29,195 bases of DNA from an uncultured Bacteroides sp. (GTDB lineage: Bacteria > Bacteroidota > Bacteroidia > Bacteroidales > Bacteroidaceae), in the NCBI GenBank assembly GCA_900551445.1, contig URWA01000036.1, positions 1 through 29,195 of the forward strand, written 5' to 3'. Below the pieces are notes generated by a model. That model did not search any database. It was not told the DNA's origin and saw only the letters and a list, made by a program, of their open reading frames with translations. The position numbers and the translations under genes are program-made. Positions 16,061 to 23,899 of the stretch are shown piece after piece (within the stretch, counting starts at the first letter, position 1; the number at the start of each line of letters is the position of its first letter).

Positions 16061-16801
16061 ATGGAATCAATAAAAAACAGACGGACAATCCGCAAGTATA
16101 AACAGGAAGACATTCCTGCCGACTTGCTCAATGAGTTGTTGGAGGAAGCGTTCCGGGCTTCCACCATGGGCAATATGCAATTATACAGTGTAGTGGTGAC
16201 CCGCGACGCAAAAATGAAGGAGCGTCTGGCGCCTGCCCATTTTAACCAGCCGATGGTGACTTCGGCTCCGGTCGTACTTACTTTCTGTGCCGATTTTAAC
16301 CGTTTTAGCAAGTGGTGTGAACAGCGGAAGGCCGTGCCGGGATATAATAATCTGATATCTTTCCTGAATGCAGCGAGCGATACCCTGTTGGTGACACAGA
16401 ATTTCTGTACCTTGGCCGAAGAAAAAGGATTGGGCATCTGCTATCTGGGAACCACTATTTACAATCCCGACCAGATTATTGATTTGCTGAAACTTCCGAA
16501 GCTTGTGGTGCCCGTGGCCACCATTACAGTGGGCTACCCCGATGAGTGTCCGGAACAGCCCGACCGTTTGCCTGTCCGCGGCATTATCCATGAAGAACAG
16601 TATCACGACTATACCCCTTCCGATATTGACGATATCTACGCCTATAAGGAAAGCCTGCCGGAAAACAAACATTTTGTGGAAATAAACCATACCGAAACGC
16701 TGGCTCAGATTTTCACGGATATCCGTTACAAGAAGTCCGATAATGAATACATGTCGGAAGGTCTTAAGAAAGTACTGAAACGGCAAGGATTCGATGATTG
16801 A
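16061..16801 (+). CDS. Nitroreductase family (FMN-dependent) protein
   Basis: A 246-aa flavoprotein of the nitroreductase superfamily, which reduces nitro-aromatics, quinones or flavins with NAD(P)H. The opening SIKNRRTIRKYKQEDIP contains the FMN-phosphate-binding RRxxRxY pattern. The segment LGICYLGTTIYNP and the late VVPVATITVGYPDE are typical of NfsA/FRP-like members. The C-terminal tail of about 60 residues (YKESLPENKHFVEIN and beyond) is helical and probably crosses to the partner subunit in the dimer. The natural substrate is unknown. It converges on dnaA, sharing a bidirectional terminator at 16820-16860. Confidence 0.9.
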   Translation: MESIKNRRTIRKYKQEDIPADLLNELLEEAFRASTMGNMQLYSVVVTRDAKMKERLAPAHFNQPMVTSAPVVLTFCADFNRFSKWCEQRKAVPGYNNLISFLNAASDTLLVTQNFCTLAEEKGLGICYLGTTIYNPDQIIDLLKLPKLVVPVATITVGYPDECPEQPDRLPVRGIIHEEQYHDYTPSDIDDIYAYKESLPENKHFVEINHTETLAQIFTDIRYKKSDNEYMSEGLKKVLKRQGFDD

Positions 16802-16819
16802 TCAGATGGCTGTCAGCAT

Positions 16820-16860
16820 AAAAAAACAGGTGACTTGATTGGCAAGCCACCTGTTTTTTT
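16820..16860. terminator. Bidirectional terminator between nitroreductase and dnaA
   Basis: A 13-bp repeat with A-tract and T-tract ends (16820-16832 with 16848-16860), an inner CTTG/CAAG stem and a 5-nt loop ATTGG. It has seven A at one end and seven T at the other, so it works on both strands. It overlaps the first two bases of the dnaA stop triplet as written on the plus strand (TTA, 16859-16861). Confidence 0.85.
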
Positions 16861-18274
16861 ATCTCATTCGAAGACTCATTTCTATTTCTTCAATTTCCGC
16901 TTTAAACGCCTTGTCCACGTCCACCTGGTCTTTTACAATCTTGCAGGCATGCAGTACCGTGGCATGGTCTTTGTTTCCGATAAGCTGGCCAATCTTGGAA
17001 GAAGAAGTGTCCGTATGTTTCTTTGCCAGATACATCGCCACTTGTCTCACTTGCACCACTTCCCGTTTGCGCGTCTTGGTGTGGATGGCTGTCTCGTCTA
17101 TCTTGTAGTGTTCGCACACCTTTGTGATGATGTCGGCCACTGTCATCGGTTTGCTTTCTGCGCACTTCACCGCCTTTCTCACGATGTGCTGTGCCAGGTC
17201 GAGGTCAATTTCACGTTTGAACAGGATAGATTGCGCCAATAAGGAGTTGACGATACCTTCCAGTTCACGCACGCTTTCGTTCACGCTTTCCGCAATGTAG
17301 CTGATAACCGATTCCGGAATCACCAGTCCGTCGCGTTTGATCTTGTTGCGCAGGATGTTTTTCCGGAGTTCGATGTCCGGTTTCTCCAGCTCGGCCACCA
17401 ATCCCCATTTGAAACGTGTAAGCAAGCGGTCCTCCATTCCTTGCAGCATGACCGGTGCACGGTCGGAAGTCAGAATCAGCTGTTTGCCGTTCTGGTGAAG
17501 GTGGTTGAAGATATGGAAGAACGTATTCTGTGTCTTGGTTACCCCTGCAAATTCCTGTATATCATCAATGATCAGCACGTCGATAGTCTGGTAGAAGCTA
17601 ATGAAATCATTGAAGTGGTTGGTTCGCACGGAGTCTGTATATTGCACCTGGAAAAGATGAGCCGATACATACAGCACACGTTTTTCCGGATACAATTCCT
17701 TGATTCTTGTACCAATGGCATTGATAAGATGAGTTTTACCTACACCCGACGGGCCGTAGATAAACAAAGGGTTGAAAGTACGTGCCGGATTCTGTGCCAC
17801 AGTTTCCGCTACCGTTCTGGAGAACTCATTGCTGTTACCTTTGATGAAATTCTCAAAGTTGTAGTTCGGGTTCAGGTGCGGGTCCAGATCCTGTGGTGCC
17901 GGAGCCTGCAAAGGATTGGGCGCCTTGTTTCCATTGTACACAGGAGCCTGTTCCGGCAGTGCAGAAGAGCGTTTGGTCCCTTCTATATTGACAGTGATAT
18001 GGTTGGTCTTATCGGTCAGGATAGAGTACATCAACTCCGTGCCTTCACCTATTTCCTTATAGATGGCGGCGCGCAGCAATCCCACGTACTTTTCTTCTAA
18101 GTATTCATAGAAGAAAGGACTTGGGACGCCGATTGTCAATGCCTTTTCTGTATCCTCATATTTTAAAGGTACGATAGGCTCAAACCATGTTTTAAAAGCC
18201 GTAGCATTCACGTTGTCCTTGATAAATGCCAGACAACGGTTCCACAATGCAACGGCTTGGTTATGTTCAATCAT
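16859..18274 (-). CDS. dnaA: Chromosomal replication initiator protein DnaA
   Basis: AAA+ ATPase that binds DnaA boxes and opens the origin. The 471-aa protein has all four domains. Domain I is at about 1-90 (LWNRCLAFIKDNVNATAFKTW), followed by a variable P/N-rich linker. The AAA+ domain has Walker A GPSGVGKT (174-181), Walker B IIDDIQ and the sensor-region LLTRFKWGLVAELEKPD. Domain IV has the basic loop and the DnaA signature NKDHATVLHACKIV. It has its own promoter with an imperfect -7 box and, further upstream, a cluster of TTATCA motifs. It is separated from the convergent nitroreductase by a tight terminator. Confidence 0.98.
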   Translation of the reverse strand: MIEHNQAVALWNRCLAFIKDNVNATAFKTWFEPIVPLKYEDTEKALTIGVPSPFFYEYLEEKYVGLLRAAIYKEIGEGTELMYSILTDKTNHITVNIEGTKRSSALPEQAPVYNGNKAPNPLQAPAPQDLDPHLNPNYNFENFIKGNSNEFSRTVAETVAQNPARTFNPLFIYGPSGVGKTHLINAIGTRIKELYPEKRVLYVSAHLFQVQYTDSVRTNHFNDFISFYQTIDVLIIDDIQEFAGVTKTQNTFFHIFNHLHQNGKQLILTSDRAPVMLQGMEDRLLTRFKWGLVAELEKPDIELRKNILRNKIKRDGLVIPESVISYIAESVNESVRELEGIVNSLLAQSILFKREIDLDLAQHIVRKAVKCAESKPMTVADIITKVCEHYKIDETAIHTKTRKREVVQVRQVAMYLAKKHTDTSSSKIGQLIGNKDHATVLHACKIVKDQVDVDKAFKAEIEEIEMSLRMR

Positions 18275-18313
18275 ACGTGCGTTGTTATTAATAAAGCGAA
18301 ACTTCTACGCTTG

Positions 18314-18345
18314 CAAATTTCGTAATGAAATTTCAGAAAAACAAA
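18314..18345 (-). promoter_or_regulatory. Probable dnaA promoter
   Basis: Minus-strand -33 TTTG (18342-18345), a 20-bp spacer and -7 GAAATTTG (18314-18321), one mismatch from TAnnTTTG. It lies 40 bp before the start codon. Confidence 0.5.
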
Positions 18346-18366
18346 TGCCTTTTTCCTTGCTTTTTA

Positions 18367-18479
18367 TCTTGATAAATTAAAGTATTGATAAATAGGAGGT
18401 TATGTATTTGTTAAATATTTGATAAGAAGAAATTCTCTTGTAGATTTATAATTTTCTATTTATCAGGTGTTTATCATTC
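18367..18479. promoter_or_regulatory. Cluster of five TTATCA motifs: candidate DnaA-binding or origin element
   Basis: TGATAAA occurs at 18370-18376 and 18386-18392 (16 bp apart) and TGATAAG at 18420-18426. The opposite orientation, TTTATCA, occurs at 18459-18465 and 18470-18476 (11 bp apart). All share the TTATC core of the DnaA box TTATCCACA but none matches the full 9-mer. The cluster sits in a very AT-rich stretch directly upstream of the dnaA promoter. Confidence 0.4.
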
Positions 18480-18639
18480 TATCCTTACTGCGGAATGTCC
18501 CCTTGGTTGAATCTGCTTGTCTTTGAGAATTAGACTGTTGCGACTCTCCTGAAGCCTGCGGGTTTTCATCTTTATTATTTAGACTATTTCTATATAACGT
18601 AATCGGGAGGAAATTTCAGATTCGCAGAGTAAATGCTTC

Positions 18640-18689
18640 GTTTTCAAACAAACACAGGAAGGCATTTGCTTTGTGCGTGCCTTCCTGTG
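18640..18689 (-). terminator. Terminator of the amidase-MCE transcript
   Basis: A perfect 12-bp stem CACAGGAAGGCA/TGCCTTCCTGTG (18653-18664 with 18678-18689) with a 13-nt loop, followed on the minus strand by a T-rich tract (TTTGTTTG). It lies 20 bp after the MCE gene stop. Confidence 0.75.
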
Positions 18690-18708
18690 CCTGTAAAAAG
18701 GAGATATC

Positions 18709-19596
18709 CTATTTGTCTTTCTTTCCGAACAGGGAGAAATGTACATAGCGTTTCGGATGCTCTTGCAAGTCTTTCAGCAGAGAAGCCGCGTTGGCCGAAG
18801 TCGCATTCAGGTTCTGGTACAAAGCATCGTCGTTCAGGAGAAGTCCGATGGAGTTGTCCTTGCTGCTCAGTCTTTCGGTCAGCATGTGTACATTCTGGAG
18901 AGTGGAATCCACCTTCTGGAAGGTCGATGCATAGTCAATTCCTTTCAGGTTCTCACTGATACCTTTCAGGTTTTCCGTGATGGTGGTGACATTGCTTGTC
19001 AGCTGCGGGATATCCTTGCTCATCAAGCTGTGCAGTTGCGTGCTGGTCGCATTGAGCGAGGCCGTCAGCTTTTCCGCATTGTGCAAGGTGTTTTTTAAGG
19101 CAGGGTCGGCCAGCAGCTGGTTTAATGAGCCCAGAATGGAATCCAGTTTAGGCATCATCTGTTCCACCTTCGGCAGCAGATCCTGTTCAGCCTTTCCCAG
19201 AATACCCGTATTGGCTGTGCCTTCAATCGTATCTCCAGGAGTCAGATAAGTGGTCGATTCATGTTTGAGCAACATGTTCATCTTGACGGTTCCCAGCATT
19301 TCAGTCACCAGCTCCGCCTTGCTGCCGGCCGGAATACGCATGTCCTGGTCTACTTCAATACCTACCACCACATGTCCCGGTTTCTGGTAATTGTATTGAA
19401 GGTCGCGTACGATACCTATCTTATAGCCGTTGGCAAATACCGGACTCGACTGTGCCAGCCCGTTTACATCGGTAAAATCCACATAATAATAGCTTTCCGG
19501 CTTGAACATGCTGATTCCTTTCAGGTAGTTGATGCCAAAAAAGAGAATCAACAATGCGCCGATTCCTGCTAATCCGATTTTTACTTCTTTCTTCAT
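18709..19596 (-). CDS. MCE/MlaD family lipid-transport protein
   Basis: A 295-aa protein anchored by an N-terminal transmembrane helix (IGLAGIGALLILFFGINYL, about residues 6-24). A single MCE domain at about 35-115 follows (YYYVDFTDVNGLAQSSPVFANG, then GIVRDLQY). The long C-terminal part is helical and rich in leucine, serine and asparagine (LNATSTQLHSLMSKDIPQL and similar heptad-like segments). MlaD-type proteins form hexamers in the inner membrane and shuttle lipids towards the outer membrane. No permease or ATPase partner lies in this window. The ATG at 19596 was chosen because the reading upstream overlaps the amidase. It follows the amidase by 19 bp, likely in one operon. Confidence 0.92.
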   Translation of the reverse strand: MKKEVKIGLAGIGALLILFFGINYLKGISMFKPESYYYVDFTDVNGLAQSSPVFANGYKIGIVRDLQYNYQKPGHVVVGIEVDQDMRIPAGSKAELVTEMLGTVKMNMLLKHESTTYLTPGDTIEGTANTGILGKAEQDLLPKVEQMMPKLDSILGSLNQLLADPALKNTLHNAEKLTASLNATSTQLHSLMSKDIPQLTSNVTTITENLKGISENLKGIDYASTFQKVDSTLQNVHMLTERLSSKDNSIGLLLNDDALYQNLNATSANAASLLKDLQEHPKRYVHFSLFGKKDK

Positions 19597-19615
19597 ATAG
19601 TTTACTTTTCTATTT

Positions 19616-20812
19616 TTATCTGTTTCGTTTGAATTCTCGTATGGCTTGGTTGATATTGACTTTCTGTCCGTCCTTGAACGCAATGATAAACGCATCCTTG
19701 AATTTGCTGTCCACTTTGTTGCGTTTCAGGCGGAGAATCTTGTTATAGTTCGTATCGGCCCCATAAGTATATTTTATGATTCCGTTCTCTTCGTAACTGT
19801 CTACGGGACTAAGTCCTTTGAACTGCTTGCTTTTGGAAGGCAGTTTGCGGCCGGAAGTCAATATCTGTATCTTGAAGACCGGTTTCCCCGATACGCTGGC
19901 CTCTGTCATGTCCTGCTTGCGAGTGGCCTGTGTACGTGCAGCCGGCACTTCTTGCGGTTGGGATGCTGCAGTGACTTCCTCTTCTGCGGGAGTGGAAGAG
20001 CTGTCCGGTTCCGCAGCCAGTTGCGCGGACGAAACCTTGCCTCCCTTGTAATTCAGGAATGCGCGGTAAATACTTTTGGCCAAGGTTGAGCTGCCCTGTT
20101 CCGACATCAGATAAGCTTCTTCCGTAGGGTTGGTGATGTACCCCAGTTCAATCAGTACGCTCGGCATGGAAGTAGCCCGCAACACCAGAAATCCGGCCTG
20201 GTGTACCCCTTTGTCCGTCCGGTTTGCATTCCGGAAACACTTTTGTACAGAGGTGGCGAAGCTGACACTCTGTGCCATGTTCTTGTCTTGCAGAAACTCA
20301 AAGATGATATAGCTTTCCGATGAATTCGGGTTAAATCCTGCATACCGCTGCTTGTAGTCGTCCTCAATGAGGATTACCGCATTCTCTTTTTTGGCCACTT
20401 CCAGGTTCTCCTGCGTGCGGTGCAATCCGAGGGTATAAGTCTCCGTACCGCTGACGCTCCTGTTTCTGGAAGCCACCGAATTGGTATGGATGGAGATAAA
20501 GAGGTCAGCCTTCGCGTCATTGGCTATTTCTGCTCTCCTGTGCAAGGGGACGAATACATCTTTTTCGCGGGTATAGACCACACGCGTATCCGGGCAATTC
20601 TGCCTGATGAGCCTTCCCAATTTGAGGGCTACGCTCAGGTTGATGTTTTTTTCCTTTCCTCTTCTGCCTATGGCTCCGGGGTCATTTCCCCCGTGTCCGG
20701 CATCAATCACGACGGTAAAGCGAGTTTCGGCAGCATGCGTTTCAGGAAATAGGCTGAAAGCCAGTAGCAGGCTTAGGGCTATGAACAGTATGTCGAATTT
20801 TCTCCTTTGCAT
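19616..20812 (-). CDS. N-acetylmuramoyl-L-alanine amidase (Amidase_3)
   Basis: Periplasmic zinc amidase that cleaves the bond between N-acetylmuramic acid and the stem peptide, usually for cell separation. The 398-aa protein has a signal peptide at about 1-27 (ending THAAE) and the catalytic domain at about 32-255. Zinc ligands are H40 (DAGHGGNDPG), E54 (KEKN) and H109 (SIHTNS); the catalytic Glu is E222 (VLIELGYITN). A Pro/Ala/Thr/Ser-rich linker (about 260-300) leads to a C-terminal domain (FKIQILTSGRKLP...NKILRLKRNKV) that resembles a SPOR-like peptidoglycan-binding module, a tentative assignment. It is followed by the MCE gene. Confidence 0.93.
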   Translation of the reverse strand: MQRRKFDILFIALSLLLAFSLFPETHAAETRFTVVIDAGHGGNDPGAIGRRGKEKNINLSVALKLGRLIRQNCPDTRVVYTREKDVFVPLHRRAEIANDAKADLFISIHTNSVASRNRSVSGTETYTLGLHRTQENLEVAKKENAVILIEDDYKQRYAGFNPNSSESYIIFEFLQDKNMAQSVSFATSVQKCFRNANRTDKGVHQAGFLVLRATSMPSVLIELGYITNPTEEAYLMSEQGSSTLAKSIYRAFLNYKGGKVSSAQLAAEPDSSSTPAEEEVTAASQPQEVPAARTQATRKQDMTEASVSGKPVFKIQILTSGRKLPSKSKQFKGLSPVDSYEENGIIKYTYGADTNYNKILRLKRNKVDSKFKDAFIIAFKDGQKVNINQAIREFKRNR

Positions 20813-20828
20813 AATTATAATAACGTGG

Positions 20829-20836
20829 CAAAGTTA
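20829..20836 (-). promoter_or_regulatory. -7 box of the amidase gene
   Basis: Minus-strand TAACTTTG lies 17 bp before the amidase start. No clear -33 match is seen. Confidence 0.45.
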
Positions 20837-20941
20837 ATATTTTTTTATCGACTAGCTTTCCTGTGGCCGGAAGAAATCTTCCATTGCTGTTATAATTGCT
20901 ATAAAATCCGAAAAATAAGCAGGTCTTTACCTTAAATTTCC

Positions 20942-20949
20942 TACATTTG
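20942..20949 (+). promoter_or_regulatory. -7 box of folD
   Basis: TACATTTG lies 30 bp before the folD start and fits TAnnTTTG. No convincing -33 box is visible at 18-21 bp. Confidence 0.45.
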
Positions 20950-20978
20950 TATGAATCATAAAATAGAAAGGAGTATTT

Positions 20979-21857
20979 ATGACATTAATCGACGGAAAAG
21001 CCGTTTCCGAACAAGTGAAACAGGAAATCGCTGCCGAGGTGGCCGATATTGTGGCAAAAGGAGGCAAGCGTCCTCATCTGGCTGCCATTCTGGTGGGACA
21101 TGATGGAGGCAGCGAAACGTATGTGGCTGCAAAAGTGAAGGCATGCGAAGTGTGTGGGTTCAAGTCAACCCTGATTCGTTACGAGTCGGATGTGACGGAA
21201 GAAGAACTGCTGGCAAAAGTGCGTGAACTGAATGACGATGCCGATGTGGACGGATTTATCGTACAGCTTCCATTGCCTCCCCATATTTCAGAACAGAAAG
21301 TCATAGAAACCATTGACTACCGGAAAGACGTCGACGGTTTCCACCCTATCAATGTAGGCCGTTTGTCCATTGGGTTGCCGTGCTACATTTCTGCCACCCC
21401 CAATGGAATCATGGAACTTCTGCGCCGTTACCAGATTGAGACGCGGGGAAAGAAGTGCGTCATCCTGGGCCGGAGCAATATCGTGGGAAAACCGATGGCC
21501 ATGCTGATGATGCAGAAGTCCGTACCGGGAGACGCCACCGTGACCGTATGCCATAGCCGGAGCAAGGATCTGGTGAAGGAATGTCAGGAAGCCGACATCC
21601 TGATTGCCGCGATGGGACAGCCCAATTTTGTGAAAGCCGATATGGTGAAAGAAGGAGCCGTGGTGATAGACGTAGGTACTACCCGTGTGCCCGATGCTTC
21701 CAAGAAATCCGGTTTCAAACTTACCGGCGACGTGAAGTTCGACGAAGTGGCCCCCAAGTGCTCTTACATTACGCCGGTTCCCGGTGGAGTAGGGCCGATG
21801 ACCATTGTTTCTCTGATGAAGAATACGCTGTTGGCTGGTAAAAAAGCGATATATTGA
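20979..21857 (+). CDS. folD: Bifunctional methylene-THF dehydrogenase / methenyl-THF cyclohydrolase
   Basis: Interconverts 5,10-methylene-THF, 5,10-methenyl-THF and 10-formyl-THF with NADP, supplying one-carbon units for purines and formyl-Met-tRNA. The 292-aa protein has the catalytic YVAAK motif (Y48, K52), the VQLPLPPH substrate loop, the dinucleotide-binding GRSNIVGKPMAML and the C-terminal PVPGGVGPMTIVSLMKNTL signature. It is a single gene divergent from the amidase. The tRNA-His promoter begins 29 bp after its stop codon, with no terminator visible between them. Confidence 0.97.
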   Translation: MTLIDGKAVSEQVKQEIAAEVADIVAKGGKRPHLAAILVGHDGGSETYVAAKVKACEVCGFKSTLIRYESDVTEEELLAKVRELNDDADVDGFIVQLPLPPHISEQKVIETIDYRKDVDGFHPINVGRLSIGLPCYISATPNGIMELLRRYQIETRGKKCVILGRSNIVGKPMAMLMMQKSVPGDATVTVCHSRSKDLVKECQEADILIAAMGQPNFVKADMVKEGAVVIDVGTTRVPDASKKSGFKLTGDVKFDEVAPKCSYITPVPGGVGPMTIVSLMKNTLLAGKKAIY

Positions 21858-21885
21858 GATTTTAGAAGATTTTTTCGATGAAATG

Positions 21886-21916
21886 TTTGCAGTTTCGGAA
21901 AAATCCTCTACCTTTG
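21886..21916 (+). promoter_or_regulatory. Promoter of the tRNA-His pair
   Basis: -33 TTTG (21886-21889), a 19-bp spacer and -7 TACCTTTG (21909-21916), identical in boxes and spacing to the tRNA-Tyr promoter at 96-126. Transcription would start near 21923. Confidence 0.75.
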
Positions 21917-21945
21917 CAATCGCTTTTGAAAAGGAAGCCAACATG

Positions 21946-22019
21946 GTGACTATAGTTCAGTTGGTTAGAGCGTCAGATTGTGGTTCTGAATGTCGTGGGT
22001 TCGAGTCCCACTAGTCACC
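21946..22019 (+). tRNA. tRNA-His (GTG), copy 1
   Basis: Acceptor GTGACTA pairs with TAGTCAC, with discriminator C. A G at 21945 can serve as the histidine-specific G-1. The anticodon loop CAGATTGTGGTTCTG carries GTG. The T arm is GTGGGTTCGAGTCCCAC. No CCA is encoded, so it is added after transcription. Confidence 0.96.
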
Positions 22020-22052
22020 CTCCTTCATTTTTAACGTTTTCATACCAACATG

Positions 22053-22126
22053 GTGACTATAGTTCAGTTGGTTAGAGCGTCAGATTGTGGTTCTGAATGT
22101 CGTGGGTTCGAGTCCCACTAGTCACC
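22053..22126 (+). tRNA. tRNA-His (GTG), copy 2
   Basis: Identical to copy 1, including 8 bases of upstream flank. It lies 33 bp downstream and probably in the same transcript, ended by the terminator at 22132-22162. Confidence 0.96.
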
Positions 22127-22131
22127 CCTTG

Positions 22132-22162
22132 AAAAGGTCTTGCATCGGCAAGGCCTTTTTTT
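22132..22162 (+). terminator. Terminator after the tRNA-His pair
   Basis: Stem AAAAGGTCTTGC/GCAAGGCCTTTT (22132-22143 with 22148-22159, one G-U pair) with an ATCG tetraloop and a T-run through 22162. Confidence 0.85.
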
Positions 22163-22187
22163 GTATCCTTTCCTTTCTTGCCAACAC

Positions 22188-22227
22188 AAAAAAATGCGCT
22201 ATCAGACCTTCACAGGCTGGATAGCGC
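22188..22227 (-). terminator. Terminator of gdhA
   Basis: Stem GCGCTATC/GATAGCGC (22196-22203 with 22220-22227) with a partly paired 16-nt interior. On the minus strand it is followed by ATTTTTTTG. It lies 125 bp past the gdhA stop, leaving a long 3' UTR. Confidence 0.8.
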
Positions 22228-22351
22228 AAGCTACAATACAAAATACAAATACAACTAAACGAGATTTTGTGCTAAAATTTAAGCTTTCAAATATACGGTA
22301 AAATTTTAGACTTTACTTTTCCTCCTAGAGTTATTTAAAGATTCTTAATGC

Positions 22352-23689
22352 TTATACGATTCCTTGAGCCATCATGGCATGAGCCACTTTCATGAATCCG
22401 GCAATGTTGGCGCCTTTCACGTAGTTGATGTAACCGTCGCTTTCCGTGCCGTATTTCACGCACTGCTCGTGAATGTTGTGCATAATCTGGTGCAACTTGT
22501 CGTCCACTTCCTGTGCGGTCCAGCTCAGGTGCATGGCGTTCTGGCTCATTTCCAATCCGGAAGTAGCCACTCCACCCGCATTGACAGCCTTACCCGGCGC
22601 ATACATCATCTTGTGTTCGATGAAAGCATCAATAGCTTCCGGCGTACATCCCATGTTGGAAATTTCTCCCACGCAGAGCACCTGGTTCTTGATCAGATGC
22701 TGTGCATCTTCTCCGTCCAGCTCGTTCTGGGTGGCACACGGCAGGGCGATGTCCACTTTTACCTCCCACGGGCGGCGTCCCGGCACGAAGGTAGCTTTCG
22801 GGAATTTCTCCGCATACGGTGCTACGATGTCGTTGCCCGAAGCACGCAGTTCCAGCATGTAGTCAATCTTTTCTCCCTCGATGCCGTCCGGGTCATAAAT
22901 GTAACCGTCCGGTCCGGAGATGGTGACAACTTTTGCACCCAGCTGGGTAGCCTTGGTAGCTGCTCCCCAGGCCACGTTGCCGAAACCAGAGATGGCCACC
23001 GTCTTTCCTTTTATATCAATACCTTTTGCATCCAGCATGTGTTTCACGAAATACAAGCCTCCGAAGCCCGTAGCTTCCGGACGAATCAGCGAACCGCCGA
23101 ATTCCAGTCCCTTGCCCGTGAATGTTCCGGTGAACTCACGCGTCAGCTTCTTGTACATGCCGAACATGTAGCCCACTTCGCGTCCGCCCACACCGATGTC
23201 ACCGGCCGGTACGTCCATGTCCGGACCCAGATGGCGCCACAATTCCAGCATGAAGGCCTGGCAGAAACGCATGATTTCCGCATTGCTCTTTCCACGCGGA
23301 GAGAAGTCGGAGCCACCTTTTCCGCCGCCCATCGGCAACGTGGTCAGTGCATTCTTGAAGGTCTGTTCAAATCCCAGGAATTTCAGGATAGACAGGTTGA
23401 CCGAAGCATGGAAACGGATACCTCCCTTGTACGGGCCGATGGCGTTGTTGAACTGTACGCGGTAACCCAGGTTGGTCTGTACTTCCCCCTTGTCGTCCAC
23501 CCATGTGACGCGGAAAGTGAAAATACGGTCGGGTTCTACCAGCCGTTCAATGATTTTGGCCTTTTCAAATTCGGGATGCTGGTTGTAAATATCTTCGATA
23601 GAAAGCAATACTTCTCTCACTGCCTGAAGGTACTCGGATTCACCTGGATGCTTGGCTTCCAAGGATGACATGATTTTGTTAATATCCAT
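22352..23689 (-). CDS. gdhA: NADP-type glutamate dehydrogenase
   Basis: Assimilates ammonium by reductive amination of 2-oxoglutarate to glutamate. From MDINKIMSSLE the protein is 445 aa, the usual length of hexameric bacterial GDH. The catalytic lysine is K124 in PMGGGKGGSDF, the substrate region is NNAIGPYKGGIRFH, and the Rossmann segment is SGFGNVAWGAATKATQLGAK. The second beta strand ends in TISGPDG with no acidic residue, which favours NADP(H). The reading frame extends 43 codons upstream, but those codons cross the promoter, so the ATG at 23689 was chosen. The promoter is at 23735-23764 and the terminator lies 125 bp downstream. The third-position C/G-rich codon use suggests strong expression. 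Confidence 0.97.
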   Translation of the reverse strand: MDINKIMSSLEAKHPGESEYLQAVREVLLSIEDIYNQHPEFEKAKIIERLVEPDRIFTFRVTWVDDKGEVQTNLGYRVQFNNAIGPYKGGIRFHASVNLSILKFLGFEQTFKNALTTLPMGGGKGGSDFSPRGKSNAEIMRFCQAFMLELWRHLGPDMDVPAGDIGVGGREVGYMFGMYKKLTREFTGTFTGKGLEFGGSLIRPEATGFGGLYFVKHMLDAKGIDIKGKTVAISGFGNVAWGAATKATQLGAKVVTISGPDGYIYDPDGIEGEKIDYMLELRASGNDIVAPYAEKFPKATFVPGRRPWEVKVDIALPCATQNELDGEDAQHLIKNQVLCVGEISNMGCTPEAIDAFIEHKMMYAPGKAVNAGGVATSGLEMSQNAMHLSWTAQEVDDKLHQIMHNIHEQCVKYGTESDGYINYVKGANIAGFMKVAHAMMAQGIV

Positions 23690-23734
23690 AATCAAATAAT
23701 TTAAGGTCTGACAAAATGAAATATTTTGTATATG

Positions 23735-23764
23735 CAAAGATAGGAAATTACCTGTATTGGCAAA
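23735..23764 (-). promoter_or_regulatory. Promoter of gdhA
   Basis: Minus-strand -33 TTTG (23761-23764), an 18-bp spacer and -7 TATCTTTG (23735-23742). It lies 46 bp before the gdhA start. Confidence 0.6.
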
Positions 23765-23899
23765 GCTTTTCCCCATATTTTTCGTGTGTAGGCTTGAATT
23801 TTGATAGTTTTTTACCAACGCTCAAGAAAGATTTGCAAAAATCAGGTGAATTTCCGATTTTTGTTTTTATAAATAAGAATAAGCCTAAAAGAAGATGCC

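Larger units (their letters stand above)
18275..18708. other. 434-bp AT-rich region upstream of dnaA
   Basis: No coding sequence was supported; a 108-codon reading at 18633-18959 is a shadow of the MCE gene. The dnaA promoter is near 18314-18345, the TTATCA cluster at 18367-18479, and the terminator of the MCE transcript at 18640-18689. The stretch 18480-18640 has partial self-complementarity but no identified feature. Confidence 0.65.
21938..22127 (+). repeat. Tandem duplication of the tRNA-His unit
   Basis: Two 83-bp identical blocks (21938-22020 and 22045-22127), offset by 107 bp with a 24-bp spacer. The identity includes the 5' flank CCAACATG and so exceeds the mature tRNA, which indicates recent duplication or continuing homogenisation. 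Confidence 0.9.

Noticed and set aside
22364..23668. 434-codon open frame on the plus strand opposite gdhA
   Set aside because: Codon-bias shadow of gdhA; no domain and no start signal.
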